Source of the DNA: Cryptomeria japonica
Taxonomy: Eukaryota; Streptophyta; Pinopsida; Cupressales; Cupressaceae
NCBI RefSeq assembly: GCF_030272615.1
Contig: NC_081414.1
Location: forward strand, 525,677,137-525,741,136
DNA length: 64,000 nucleotides
Direction: 5' to 3'
This document shows, one piece after another, positions 1-12,052 of the stretch. The translations under genes and the position numbers were made by a program. The notes below the pieces were generated by a model that searched no databases, was not told the origin of the DNA, and saw only the letters and a list, made by a program, of their open reading frames with translations. Position 1 is the stretch's first letter. Each line of letters opens with the position of its first letter.

Positions 1-289
1 ATGAGTGCACTATATATTATTTTGGGAGTACATTTGTTTGCTACATTGGAAATAATTGAGGTGAAATTTCAACTGATATTCATACACTTTCACTCATGAG
101 TAAGGATAGTTGAACTAATAGGGTTGTGAGAAAAGTCTCCATAGAGTATAACTTCTCACCAGATGCAAAAGATTCTTAATAAGGGGGATAATGGGTTTAT
201 GTCTAGCTATTTTCATTAGAAGCATATAAATCAAAGGTTTCTACACCACTTGATCTACACGTAGTTATAGATAAATTTTCAATAATTTT

Positions 290-1510
290 TAGAGAGATCC
301 CTAAAGGACTACCTTCTAAAAGGGATCATGATGAATTCCATTTAGCCAGTACCAAGGAGCTGACCACCTAGAATCATGCATTATAAGTACCAATATTTAT
401 AAAAAAGTGAGTTTAAAAATATGGTTAAAGAAAAGGTAGAAGTAGGATTATCAAGAATAACTAGAATTATTACTCCTTTCTCATATCGGTGGTGCATAAG
501 GACACTTGGAACATGTGTATAGACTATAGATATCTCAAAAAGTATACTATCAAAGATAAATTTCCTATATCAATCATTGGTAATATACTAGATGAATTGA
601 ATGGAGTTGTGACTTTTATAAAACTTGACCTTGGATTAGGTTATCACCAAATTCAAATTTAGGAAGAAGGTATTCCCAATACACAATTTATAACTAATAA
701 GGATAATTATGAGTTTAAGTGATGTAATTTGGGCTTACTAATGCTCCCTATACATTTCAAAGGTTTGATGAATTCCATATTTAATCTATTTTTTAGAAAG
801 TTTCTATTAGTGTTCTTTCATGATATATGGTATATAGAAAGATATTTGCATCATGTAGGCCGAGCATTAAAAGTAATCAAATATCACCAACTTTATGCGA
901 AGCCCTCTAAATGTGGTTTTGGTCTCAAAGAGGTGGGTTAATTGGATCACATTGTGTTCAATGGAGTAAATGTTGTGGATCCTAAAAAATCAAGGTTATA
1001 ATAGAGTGGCCTATTCCTAAAATCATTAAGAGCTTGAGGAGTTTCCTAGGGATTACTATGAACACCCCTTACAACTCTATTGAAGTATGATTATTTTAAA
1101 TGGAATGAGATACCTAATACAAAACTTGGGAGAGAAAAGAAGGCTATGTGTATAATTATAGTTCCTTACAGGAGATGGTTTCATGTAGGAAGATATGATA
1201 ATTTATTTTGAAAGTCATCAATTAAAAGGTAAGTATAAACTCAATCCCATTCATGAAATGGAAATACTAGTTATTCTTCATGCAGTGAAATAGTGGAGGT
1301 CATATTTGATGGGTAGTCACTTCAAAGTTAAGATAAATCATAAAAAATCATAATATTTGTAGAGAAGTGGATATCATTTGAATAACAACAAAAATGGGTC
1401 ACTAAGATATTGGGGTATGAATCTCATATCATAAATAAGAAAGGAAAGGAGAATTTAATTGTTGATGCACTATCTAGGAAGGATAAGAGGGATGAAACAT
1501 TATTGTGTAC
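290..1510 (+). pseudogene. Degenerate gypsy reverse transcriptase-RNase H (element A)
   Basis: The pol polyprotein fragment would have copied element RNA into DNA. Readable landmarks in order: IPKGLPSKRDHDEFH near 300, the fingers motif CIDYRYL near 520, KLDLGLGYHQIQ near 620-660, the MPFGLTNAP-type palm region near 730 (now GLLMLPIHF), a decayed YxDD region near 810 (FFHDI, catalytic Asp pair lost), and the RNase H end motif ENLIVDALSRK near 1450-1480. At least a dozen stops and several frameshifts break it. Both the order and the motifs are typical of Ty3/gypsy. Boundaries are approximate because no frame stays open. Confidence 0.8.
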
Positions 1511-1866
1511 CATTTTAATATTACAAGCATACTAGGTTGAAGAAGCCAAAGTAGAATAGCAATATGATATCGTGACAAGGAATCTCATTCAATAGTTACA
1601 AATTGATCCAAATAGTTTAGATTAAAAAATTGGAAGGGAGGTTATTTATGGTCTAAAGAGTAATTGTACCTATGCAAAAATTATGCCTTCAAACACAAGA
1701 TTCTCGAAGAGCTCAATGGTTTTCCAATTGGAGGTCATTTAGGATTTCTGAAGACATCATAAAAGTAATATTTGTTTTGGGAGGGCATTAAATGTGACAT
1801 TAACTTTTTTTTTAGCATAATGTTTGTTATGCCAAAGAAATAAAGGGGGCACAATTAAGACACTTG
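1511..1866 (+). pseudogene. Gypsy integrase N-terminal zinc finger (element A, first part)
   Basis: The H2C2 zinc-binding start of integrase is recognisable as an HLGFLKT-like word near 1735-1755 and a CLLCQRNKGGTIKTL word near 1815-1865. The reading is lost exactly where the LTR of element B begins. The partner half, starting EDVSMD, is at about 12089. A few codons between the halves are missing, so the insertion or a later deletion removed some bases of A. Confidence 0.75.
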
Positions 1867-3016
1867 TGTTGGCAAGAGACACTGTTCTGGTGAATATTGA
1901 TGCATAAGAGATACTTAGGAGTTGTTATTGATGGAAATCCAGTTCAGAAATCATATCTGGTGTACATAGATTTGATTTACTGGAAGTCATATTGTTCATA
2001 AGGCATAAGTTTGGAAGGTGGAACACAATAACAGGTAGAGTATGAGTACAATTTGCATATCTTGATTTTGGTTGTGTAACTTTGGTTGCGGTGACAAAGG
2101 AAGATGATTCGAAGTTCAAGGTAGATTATTCTGTAATCCTGATGTTTGGCGTTGATTCATGAGCTAGATTGAAGATCTGGTATCTGGTAATTCAGGAAGA
2201 ACAAAACTATTTTGGTGTAACGTATGTTGCAGAATCTTAGGGTTGATTTCGGTGATTGGTTTCATATTTGAGGAGATTAGGAAAATTTGTGTGAATATTC
2301 TTATCATTTTGTTTGAGTCCGCATATGGATTTGTGGATGATTTGAGCCGACTTAGTAATACACGTTTCATGTTGCATGTTATGCGGTTTTTGGAAGCCGA
2401 CATGAAAAATGATTCATTTTGCTGATGCAGACATATAAGACCAATTCCTTTGAACATTTTGATTTTTGAGATATGTGTGAGAAATATTTATGAGTGAATG
2501 TGCGAATATTGGTGGATGTGATTGAATATTTAGGTGCTCCAGTATATGATAGAGGAGGAATACAAAGCAGAAAGACAAAACAATTGTAGAAGTCAATTTG
2601 AGCCTTCATGAAACTACTTTTTGGCATATGTAGATGCTATAATACAGTTCATTCATTATTGTAATCAATTGTAATCACTTGTAAGATAGTAAGCCTTCCT
2701 CCGGGTTGTAGCCCTTTTGTATTTGAGCAGTGAGCTCTAGGCAGTGTGCCTAAATGTAAGTGTATTCCTTTTATGTAATATTATCATACTCCTAGCCATA
2801 CTATAATAATATTGTGGGTTCAAATCCCACCGTGGTTTTTCCCTTTCTGGGTTTCCATGTAAAAATATTTGTGCTATGGTTGTGTGGTTGATTGCTTTAT
2901 GGTTCTACACTTCACTTTCATTATTATGCATCCAATGGTTTATGAATCAACTTAATAAGTTTGTAAATTACAAAAAACTGATTCGCCCCCCTGCTCAATG
3001 TTCATTGATTCCAACA
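1867..3016 (+). repeat. 5' LTR of element B
   Basis: The 1150 bp LTR starts TGTTGGCAAG and ends GATTCCAACA, followed two bases later by the primer site. The first ~60 bp recur at 11990 with a few substitutions. Toward its end it carries a run of Cs (ATTCGCCCCCCTGCTCA) and a block reading TGGGTTCAAATCCCACCG; both recur, reverse-complemented, in the solo LTR at 23205-43830. Short antisense-looking ORFs in this LTR are not supported as genes. Confidence 0.85.
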
Positions 3017-3018
3017 AT

Positions 3019-3030
3019 TGGTATCAGAGC
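3019..3030 (+). other. Primer binding site, tRNA-iMet type (element B)
   Basis: TGGTATCAGAGC is the standard plant initiator-methionine tRNA complement that primes minus-strand synthesis. It lies two bases after the LTR end, as expected, which fixes the LTR boundary at 3016. Confidence 0.9.
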
Positions 3031-3084
3031 CTGGTTCCTCGGAATAAGCCTAACAGGTTGAGGAAGATCCAAAAGATTGAATCA

Positions 3085-4245
3085 ATGGACTCCATTTTGT
3101 AGAAGCAACTTACCGTGGCACTTGAAGATCTTGATGCAACTATGAAAGAGAAGAGTAGCCCGAGAAGAAGTCTGGAAGCAACTAATAATTTCATTGAATC
3201 TATGAAAGATCAAGTGAACACATCAAGAGAGAAGATAAATGAACTAATAGATAAAATCAAGGAGAAAGAAGAACAAAGCATTGATAATCAAGCCCTACAA
3301 GACAAGACAGATGAATGTGAGAATCTTGCTAGAGAGAATGCAGTCCTGAAGAATGAGATGCAATCCATTGTGATGAAGATGATAAAGGAGATTGAAGACA
3401 AAAATAAGAATGAGGAAAATATGACTCAATCAATGAAGGATAGATCTGATGAATTTTGAAGATTGAACTATGAGAATGATCAGTTGAAACTTGAATTGTT
3501 GCAATCCAAGAATGATGGACAAGAACTTGAAAGGCAGATCATAATTATGAGAGATGAGATTTCTATTGCTAATGAGTACAAAGAAAAATTCAAAGCTAGC
3601 ACAACCATGTTAGATGAGATTTCCAAAAGTTAGAGACATGGGAAAGACATGCGAGGACTTGGATATGAGAAAGGAGAATCCTCTAGTTCAAGACAAAGCA
3701 ATCATCAGAAGAACACGAAACCTCTGGTAAGACAACCTAATGCCTATAAATTCAATGGCAAATGTTTTTTTTGTGGAAAATTTGGTCATAGGGCAAATCA
3801 ATGCAGAAATAAGATGAACAATATGATTATGAATAATGTGACGAATAATGGTCCTACCTTTACCAGTCAATGTTTCATATGCAACAACTTTGATCATAAG
3901 TCAAACATGTGTAGAACAGTGATGACTAATTTCTAGAATAAGAGATGCTATGCTTGTGGAATGTTTGGACATATTTCTAATCAATGCAGGATGAGATCAA
4001 ATTAGACAAACTTTAGGTCTATGCAAGGAAATTTTGTTTTCTATACATGCAACAAATCCGGTCACATTGCAAAATATTGTAGAAAGAATGCTCAGGTAGA
4101 CAAGAATAGATTAGATGAAAAGGGAAAAGAAAAGGTTGAAGAAATTAGAGAGAAACATAAGAATATGTGGGTTAAGAAGGAAGATTCGTATGTTCAAAAT
4201 GGATCCACACCTGATTTCGGTGTTGGAACCTCATCCGGTAAATAA
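3085..4245 (+). pseudogene. Gag-like protein with coiled coil and four zinc knuckles (element B)
   Basis: One frame can be followed throughout with a handful of stops (near 3457, 3631, 3934 and 4003). The first ~190 codons are rich in Glu, Lys, Asp and Gln with heptad-like spacing, suggesting a coiled coil. The C-terminal part has tandem CCHC knuckles: CFFCGKFGHRANQC, CFICNNFDHKSNMC, CYACGMFGHISNQC and a last one starting FYTCNKSGHIAKYC, whose first Cys is replaced by Tyr or shifted. Such knuckles bind RNA in retrotransposon nucleocapsids. The N-terminal part does not resemble a standard copia gag, so a divergent or fused gag is likely. Confidence 0.75.
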
Positions 4246-4640
4246 GGCATTTTGGTCTTAGGGGGAAGCTTTTCATACATATCCTTAAAACCCCCTTTCA
4301 GAGATATGTAACTAGTCGAGGATGGTTGTAGATGATGGATATTAGCTGTGTAGTTGATATTCAGAAGATCATAGGCCTATATGAGTATCTGGTGATGAGT
4401 TCTTGAGAAGCAGGGTATCCGAAGAGCCTTTAGGGTTGTGAATTTATTACAACTTAAAGTTAGGTTTTTGGTGGATAAAAAGGCATTTCAATAATTAATT
4501 CTTCACATTGCAAATGAGGAGAAAGAGCATAAGAGAAAGGTGAACAAAACTAAGAAGTGATAACTGAGCTTGAAGCAATCCAAAAGCGACTCCTAGCATC
4601 TAGTTGAATTTGAAAAGATATTTATCTAAGATTGAGCTAT
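4246..4640 (+). other. Spacer between gag-like ORF and second ORF (element B)
   Basis: No open frame or recognisable domain. It contains AGGGGGAAGC at 4261, which resembles a polypurine stretch but is far from any LTR and is probably coincidental. Confidence 0.4.
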
Positions 4641-6819
4641 CTGTTTATAACCCTCATTTTAAAATGACATCTGCATCTGGTGTTGCAACGTCATTGATAG
4701 TTGAGATTACTGAGAGGGAAAGACTAGTGTTTAAGTGACATCCATTTAACTCCGTTGATGATGATCCGAAAGGTGCATTTTCTTTTGTACCATATGGCAT
4801 GTTGCATAATAAAGATATTAGGGCATACATTCACTGTAATACCAAGGAGCTTGGAAATACAAATATACTATCACTATAAATCAAGCATATGATGGATGGA
4901 ATAGGGAATTTGAAGCCTGAATTCAAATCATTGCAAGACAAGGGTTTTATCTAGTTTGTTCATTTTCCGATGTTCGATGAACCTGAATAGGTCAGATACA
5001 GCTTGAGCCAAATCCATGATGATTTTATATGGATGGATAGACCTCAGAAGATCATGAAGCAAGCCATTCAAGCTATAACCTATTCGAATGTAACTGGTGA
5101 GATCCTAGGTCTGAGTAAAGGTTAGAACACAATAGTAAAAAAGGTTAACGGATCCCAACATGGCAGCCGATCGATGAAAATTAGTGATATCATTGAACAT
5201 GATGTAAGATTTGCCTCAATGATGATAGGATACATGGTGTACCAATCCATTAGACAAAATTCAGTATCCGATACTGCCATATTTGTGGCCTATTAGATGC
5301 TTAAGGAGGACACAAGGTATTGTCTGTGTGGAGTGCTTCTCAGTGAGCTAATGAGAAACCTGAAGAAGATTAAACAAGATAAGAAACATGTTTTTAAACT
5401 CAATATCTGATTGTCAGTTTAGCACTTTACTTCTTAAATGAATTCCCCATAATAGGAAAGGTTCAATGGGCTTATGATAAACTAGTGGCAGTCCAAATCA
5501 AAGAAGGTTTGCAGGGATTGGGTGATACTATAGCTCAGAAATATGCTTTGTGGGGATACTTTAAATAATTTCAAGCAATAATGCAGAGAAGAAAGAGGAT
5601 CATAAAAGATATTGTTGAAAAATATCAGAACACAATCTTCTTTATGGTAGTCAAAGATCAATGTCACATGGAGGCAATTGAACCTAGAACTGTTTGGATC
5701 ATGCCCATGGGGTATGAGGTAGATGTAAACACACTTGATACATATGCTCAACACCTATTGATTAAACCAATAGATGAGAAAGAAGAGAGGTTCAATACTT
5801 ACAAGGAGAAAGACTTAGATTTACACAAGAAATTCACTGAGCCGACAAGGAAGAGGAAAGTTAGAAAGGAAGTTGAAGAGCTTGCTGAACAAATAGGTAT
5901 ATCAAAAAAAGTTGTGCAAAGGGCTAGGAAGCAAAATATACTAGAGGAGGACATGGTAAAGCCTAATAAGTCAAAACTGGTCTCCACTCCTCCCAAGAAA
6001 TCAAAGCTAAGGAAATCCAAGTCTTTACCTACCTCAAAAGCTCAAAAGCCTATCCCTCCACCCAAGGCACAAGCCAAGTCAACTAGTGGAGTAGAGAAGA
6101 GGAAGAAGGAGAATCCTCAAAGATAATATGTTGCAGATACTACTGAGGATGTAGAGACTGAATCTAATGAAGTGGTGAAAGAGGTGAAGAAGACAACTAA
6201 TTATGCAAGGGTAGTTAAGAATCCTTAATCCGGTGTAGCTCAACTGACAAAGAAACGTTGAAAAGTTGAAAGTACTGAATTAGATGAAGCTCTGAAGTTC
6301 AGAAAAGTTGAAAGTACTTATGATGTTTTGCCCCCAATGACTTTGAATGGAATAATTGATGAAGTGCTTAAGGATGGTAATTTGAAGAATGTGCTTGTAT
6401 ATTATGAGAATTTTGATGATAAAGATCAAATAGTTATAGATCAAGTGGTTGTACAATACATGGATGTTTATAGTAAAGCATTAATAAAATTATCATCCAT
6501 TATACCCAAAAGCCTATATGACATTTTGGATGCAAGGAGGCATACAACAAGTTTAGAGGATGAAAGAATAAAAGAGTATGTATTAGTGAATTTATCTTCT
6601 GTAATTTCTAAATTTGAGGTTGTTAGACTGCTAAAGCTTGCAAAGGAGAGATTTAGAAGCAAGAAGAGAGTTAATAAAATCATACTTGGTAAAATAGATG
6701 AGGTAACTATTGTCACTGAGGATTGCACTCGTGATGCTATGTTCGAAAATAAGCAATCCTGTGAAACATGGAAACACCTTCAAGCCTGTGGGTTGCTCAA
6801 AGTCAATGTGAATCTCTGA
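4641..6819 (+). pseudogene. Unrecognised long ORF of element B, first part
   Basis: The same frame stays readable for about 725 codons with scattered stops; the two longest open pieces are at 5581-6126 and 6328-6819. Readable words include MTSASGV near 4660, QAITYSNVTGEILGLSKG near 5070, and a strongly basic Lys/Arg/Pro-rich stretch at about 5850-6120 (nuclear-localisation-like). I see no polymerase, protease or integrase motif. Its placement after the zinc-knuckle ORF in an RT-less element suggests a structural or accessory protein special to this family. The reading ends at a stop directly before the non-coding block. Confidence 0.5.
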
Positions 6820-8435
6820 AGATCAGGCCGACTTCCTGTTTGGTGAATCTCTTGTAAATACTTGATAAGAAAAGGGATAGAAAGGGATAGAAGGCTTGTG
6901 TGTAATAAAAATCTATTCTAATGAAGGTGATGCACCAAATATCTTATCTGAGATCTTCAACCTGCTTAACTCACAAAAATATTCCAGCAAATAACTCTGA
7001 ATCTCACAACTCAATTGAACATGTAGATGCATAAATATTTTCTAGAAAGGTATAAATTTAATGCGTGTGTGAAGGAAAACAACAGGTTTTCACAACTTCA
7101 AGCAATTAAAATCAACTAACACAAACTAGAACCTGCAACTAAGATGTATTTTCTTGCACCACAAATTGACTGAATGAGACAAATTAGAGGATAAAAATCA
7201 CAAGAAATCATCAAATCATTCATTCAACACTAGATAAGAAATACCAAGAAGGTGATCTGCTACTATATTACTGAAAATAAAGGAGTCTGCTGCTACAAAA
7301 CTCAAATACTGCTGAGCTACAATGCTTTTTGCAAAAATGTTTATGCCAAAAGAAAGAACTAGAGGGAAAAAGAAGGAGGGAAAGAATATATAGATATCTT
7401 GATGAATCTCCTCAAAAACCCTAAAATGATTGCATGAGAAAAGCCTTGGGTGAATTTGCCCAAAAATGGCATAAAAACTCATGCATAAAATTGTAAAATA
7501 ATAATCTTTATTGCTCCAAAGGACTGCCACTGATCCTGCATGAAGAGAGAATCTCTCAAACTGTAATATGGAATTGCCATTCTCACGCTGAATAGCTCCA
7601 TTGGAAAAGAAGAAACCACTGTCTAAAAATCCACATGTCTAAGTGCGAAAAATAGCTATCCCCATGTGAAAGATGCATGACAAATTGAGCTATGACTGTA
7701 TTAAAAGAAATCCCATTGAAAATATCGAATGTATTCATTGGCAACTGCTCTTCATGCTGAAACTTCTGGTAAAAATGGTTGAAAAATATGATCTCTTTGT
7801 CTCGTGAGCTTTCCAATGGTATGCAACACTTGCATTTTGGACAATAGATCAGTGTCTGAATGAATTTTTTCATGCAGGAATTTAACTCTTCGCTTGGCAG
7901 GCTTTTCATCATGCAGACGATCAATTCTCTTGACCTCTAAAATCAAATCCATCGGGTCAACGACAAGTTAGTCAAGCAGCTATCCTGATCGTTCGATCTT
8001 CTTTGATCTCTATCTGCACTCTATCATGTGGCACTTTCTGATTGACTCCGGGGTCTTTGCTCCTTTATCTCAACATGACCTCACTAACCGCCCTAAATGA
8101 AAACTTATTGCTTGTCTCCAACTCCAGACAGATATCCATCGAGCAACTTCAAGCCCCAGTATAGCGACCACCATCAGATCCGTCAGGCACTGCTTGGTTT
8201 TTACCTTTTGTAGTCACTTAACCATCTGCCCTAACCACCTGGATTAATCGTCTGATTTTCTCTTTAACCACCAGAACTGCTAGTGGCTTGTTGCCATGTC
8301 GCGGTGATTAATGCTCAGGCACTTTTCTATTGCGGTATAGCGACATGCGTTGGATCTTTTTTAGAATTGCTCGACCTTTAAAACCCCGGCTGAGTTGCTC
8401 TTTGAAAAAAAATGGGCCCACTTAGTCATTTGACC

Positions 8436-8785
8436 CTTGCCACATGCCACATTCAGATTTGTCTGCGGATCCACCTAGGCTTCACTTAAAATTTTCAACA
8501 CTCTGGAGCGGGCTCACCTCTTTCTGAGTTTGCCTTGTCATCCTGGGCCCACAGGGACGAGCGACGATAATGAACTTTGAACCATTTGAACCATTCAACC
8601 ACTTGAACCATTGAACCACTTGAACTGGTTGAAAGTTCAAGTTCAAAGTTGACTTTTAAAAAAAAATAGACATCCGCTCGTTTGTAGACCTTTGCCATGT
8701 GTCAGCCTCTGATTTGCTTACGGCTCCACCTAGGCATCACTCAAAAATCTTAACACTCTGGAACGGACCCACCTCTTTCTTATCT
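8436..8785. repeat. Imperfect direct repeat of about 95 bp
   Basis: Segments at about 8436-8530 and 8694-8785 share the same order of words: a GCCACATG/GCCATGTG start, GCGGATCCACCTAGG versus ACGGCTCCACCTAGG, AACACTCTGGA, then CACCTCTTTCT. They are separated by about 165 bp that includes a hairpin-prone stretch. The same phrases recur more loosely at 9.3-9.8 kb. Confidence 0.7.
8566..8662. repeat. GAACC-rich repeat with inverted arms
   Basis: Short units around ACCATTTGAACC and CCACTTGAACC are repeated, and the stretch is flanked by GAACTTTGAAC at the left and GTTCAAAGTTG at the right, which can pair as a hairpin. Confidence 0.6.
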
Positions 8786-10450
8786 CTGTTCGGAAAGTCT
8801 TTTGGTGAAATCTTCTCTTCGGCAAATAGTCTACAAGACTCATCAAAAACCAAGTTTCACCAAAACCGCATCTCACCAAGTCCCAACGCTTAGTCACCAA
8901 GTCACGACCGTAATCATCATGCATCTCTGCATCGCGACATAGCAACAACGGTCAGATCATCTTTGGTTGCTGTTGATCTTTCTGACTTGCTTGCTAGTTA
9001 ATCTCTTTGAGTGGGTCTCTCTTATGGCACAGTGTCACCACGCGTCAACCACTGGTTCGCTCACGGGTCCAACTTGTCCCGCCACTTGGAATTGCCACTA
9101 GACTTGGTCTGCCTTGGTTCTTCATCTACTCTCTATGACGTGGCACATCCTCATTTGTTATTAGACCACCTGGATGACCACCTTAACTGCCACATATCAG
9201 CCACACGTCTTATACCCTCTGCTCCGCCACATCATCAGTCACCAAGTCGCAGCCGTTACCTAGCTTGCAACTTCCTCTTGCGGTATAGAAACATGCGTTG
9301 ATCTTCATCCAAAGTGCTCGAGCTTTAACTTTGGCTGATCCTCTCTCTTGTGTCATGCATCAACATATGTCACCTCCTGATTGGCTTCAGAGATCCACCT
9401 GGATACCACCTGTCTGCCACGTATTAGCCACACGTCTTACTTTGTCAGATATCCTTATTTCAACCAAATTACTCCCTCGGCGAGTTTCTTATTAGTCTTA
9501 TCAAACCTATAGTTTCATCGATATCCTCATTTCGGCCAAACTGCTTCTAATTTCTTCGATATGCCCTATGTCGATGAAAGTGATCCTTCGGTGAAACATT
9601 TTTGGGACTTATCGCAGCCAAGGTCTACTCGATGTCATTCATCAGTGCCATGTCACCAGCCACTGGACCTCCACCTTTCTATCACGTTATTAGTCTTATA
9701 CCATCTATGTGCCACATCATCAGTCGCCAAGTCATAGCGATAATCCGGTGTGCATCTTTTCCTTGCGACATAGCGATAATTGTTGATGTACCCGCATCAC
9801 CGTTGATATTTTACAACTTGCTTTCTCATTAGTCTCTTCCCGCTAGCCGGTCATAAAATTAGGACACGTTGAGATGCGCATGCATGTGGGGTCCACTGGG
9901 CGACGATCCACCTTTTGTCAAAAGCTTTCAAGCTTTGACACTTTAGTTACATGTGATCTGAGCTTTAAATGCTATACACTCCATCTACACTTCCAATGTG
10001 GGATAATTGTTCTTCATGCCCTGGCTTTTCCATCGGCTCATCAGGATGATATGAAATGGTTCATTCCAATGGCCGATACAACCTTTAGCACTCCGCACCT
10101 TCCTATTGGATTTTTGGAATGACTTGGAACCTGCTATTCCGATAGCCGATATAACTTTTCGCGTTGTGCTTGCTCATCGGGGTACATCTTGTTGATCGGG
10201 GTAGGTCTTGCCGATAGGGCAAAATTCAAAAGCATGACTTTTTGGAGTCCCAATTAGGCTTGATAAGCCACACCTTTCTTTAAAAGGAGCATAAAGTCTC
10301 TGTGTTCTATAGCATGCTAAGCTCAACCCTCATGGGAGCCCATTTTAACCCACATGCTTCATTGTGTTTTCCTATATCTGCACATGAAGCAAACAAGTTA
10401 GAAAAAGATGTACTTTTGATTTCTTGCTCCTGATTTGGGCCTTTTTTTTA

Positions 10451-11720
10451 ATATGAATGAATGCAAGGATTCATTAGGGCACCAAATTTGGCATGTGCAA
10501 AATTTTGGTAACAATAACTAAAGAGAGTGAAGTAATTTTGAGACATTTTTTGATAGATTACAGATATGATGTGAATCCGGCACATGATGACACTCAATCG
10601 GGAGAGAAATCTCAGGATACATCTGTTCTAGAAGTTCATACAACCATTCTTGATGTACAAAAAGATCAAACATTTGAGAAGGCCATTCCGGTAGAGCAGA
10701 CCGATGTGCATACAACAGTTGTTGATAACTCCAGTGAAGCTGAATAGGATCCTCCAGTGATCAAAGTTATTTCAGATAAGGAAGCTGAGGAGATAGTTGA
10801 TGCTGAAAAGGGAGAAGATGATGCATAGAAGGATGAAAAATATGCGATTGTAGATGTAGCAGGAGAGGAGAAAGGAGAAGAGAAGGATGATTAGGCTCCG
10901 GTGACAGTGGCAAGAGACACTGTAGCTGACAAAGGAAAATAGGTTGCTCCTGATCCAGATGACTTCAATCAAGGGCCTAATGATCTAAGTTTTTTAATCT
11001 CCAATTCAATAATTGAAGTTAACAACTCTTGAAAAAGAAAAAGCCACTGAGAACTTACTCAAGTCTGATACCACAAATAAAGAATTGATAACATTGGCAA
11101 GAGATGTATTAGAGAATTTTTTTCTGTCTTTTAAATCAGACACATCTGATAATCCCTCTGGTAAGCTTAGAAGTATGTTGAATGTTGTAGAATCTCATTT
11201 TGTGTATTTGGAGAAGGCATTAGATACTAGAGTTTTGAATCAATTTAATTCCATGAGACTGAAAACATTTTTGAGTCATTTTTTGAAGTTTAATAACTGC
11301 TATGAAGGGTATTCAAGATGCAATAGTCAAAGGTGGTCAAATATACAATTCATGTCTAATTTTTCCAAAGTTTACTATGGACATTGACAAGAAAATAAGA
11401 GAATGTGAAGGCCAACTAGCTAGCATATCTCAGTCATATGCACCTCAATCAATCCCGACTAGAAATTTTGAACCACAAGTTTTGAGTATATTGGATAAGA
11501 TTAAGAGTTTAAATCAGGAGAAGGACAAAATTTTGGGTAGAGTAGGAGAAGTGAGGAGTCTTATCACTCCTCGGATAGATTCTCTGATGAGTAGTATGAA
11601 AGATGCAAAGGATGCTCCAAATAAGAGTGTTCCAAAAGACAAAAGTGGATTAGAGATGCTTGCCTATCTCTTTGGTGGGATGATCAATATTTTGGAGAGT
11701 GAAGAAGGCATCAGATAACC
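10451..11720 (+). pseudogene. Unrecognised ORF of element B, C-terminal part
   Basis: The protein is split over three frames (pieces at 10493-10747, 11013-11387 and 11302-11718). The first piece is acidic and Val/Thr-rich. The later pieces are helical with a likely coiled coil (LDKIKSLNQEKDKIL near 11500), followed by GEVRSLITPRIDSL near 11550 and LAYLFGGMINILES near 11660. The same pattern (RELRGLVSPQLNTL, then a Tyr/Gly/Ile-rich tail) occurs in the fragment at 34190-34896, so this is a conserved part of the family and not random sequence. Function is unknown. Confidence 0.55.
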
Positions 11721-11974
11721 ACTTGTTGTCCCTAAGGACAATTTTTGGAGATATTTTCAAATTTTTGTAAGCAACTGTACATATCCCTGTATATAAGTTT
11801 TGGTGGATCCCTATCTTTTGCATTGTTGTCAAAGGGGGAGAGAGTGAAGTGAAAAATGGTGCAAATCCTTAGGGGGAGCTAGTAGAGTCTTGGAGAATTT
11901 TGGGAGAAAGTTTGAACTTTTGAAGCTTTGCAGTTTTGAGTATACAGTTCATTTTTTATAGTGCTGCCATCAAT
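11721..11974 (+). other. 3' untranslated region of element B
   Basis: No open frame. Two AGGGGGAG-type purine runs are present (11832 and 11869), followed by the TGCTGCCATCAATGCCAAA phrase that also precedes the LTRs of the copia elements here. Confidence 0.45.
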
Positions 11975-12052
11975 GCCAAATGGAGAGATTGTTGGCAAGA
12001 GACACTGCTCTGGTGAAGATTGAGGCATAAGAGATGCTTAGGAGTTGTCATT
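11975..12052 (+). repeat. Polypurine tract and truncated 3' LTR of element B
   Basis: AATGCCAAATGGAGAGAT precedes TGTTGGCAAGAGACACTG at 11990. About 63 bp match the start of the 5' LTR, then homology ends and element A integrase resumes within about ten bases. More than 1 kb of 3' LTR is missing, apparently by deletion. Confidence 0.8.

Larger units (their letters stand above)
1..1866 (+). mobile_element. Ty3/gypsy chromovirus (element A), left part
   Basis: This is the left part of an old gypsy element whose 5' LTR and gag lie outside the window. Reverse transcriptase, RNase H and the integrase zinc finger can be read in the plus direction through many stops and shifts. The element stops abruptly at the LTR of element B, and its integrase core resumes at about 12053, so B was inserted into A. 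The chromodomain-like C-terminus on the far side places A among the chromoviruses. It is certainly inactive. Confidence 0.85.
6820..10450. other. Non-coding, internally repetitive block inside element B
   Basis: About 3.6 kb with no recognisable protein on either strand separates the two coding parts of B. The left third (6.9-7.6 kb) is AT-rich. The middle (7.9-9.9 kb) is distinctly richer in G and C and built from recurring phrases such as GGATCCACCTAGG, CACCAAGTC, GCGACATAGC, GCGGTATAG and ACATGCGTTG. It could be a separate transposon inserted in B (ends not found) or an untranslated part of B. Boundaries are approximate. Confidence 0.5.
1867..12052 (+). mobile_element. Large RT-less LTR retrotransposon (element B, LARD/TR-GAG type)
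   Basis: B is defined by a 5' LTR with TG..CA ends, an initiator-Met primer site, a gag-like ORF with four zinc knuckles, further ORFs of unknown function, and the first ~63 bp of a 3' LTR (TGTTGGCAAGAGACACTG) at 11990. No RT, RNase H or integrase signature appears anywhere inside. B sits within the integrase of element A. Its internal ORF set also appears in the small fragment at 34124-35100. It was probably moved by enzymes supplied in trans; its LTR end and primer site resemble those of the copia elements here, which is my basis for suspecting a copia partner. Confidence 0.75.

Noticed and set aside
8699-10122. Series of 60-96 codon ORFs in the GC-richer block of element B
   Set aside because: They lie in different frames, follow the repeat phrases and show no domain; the block is better described as repetitive non-coding DNA.
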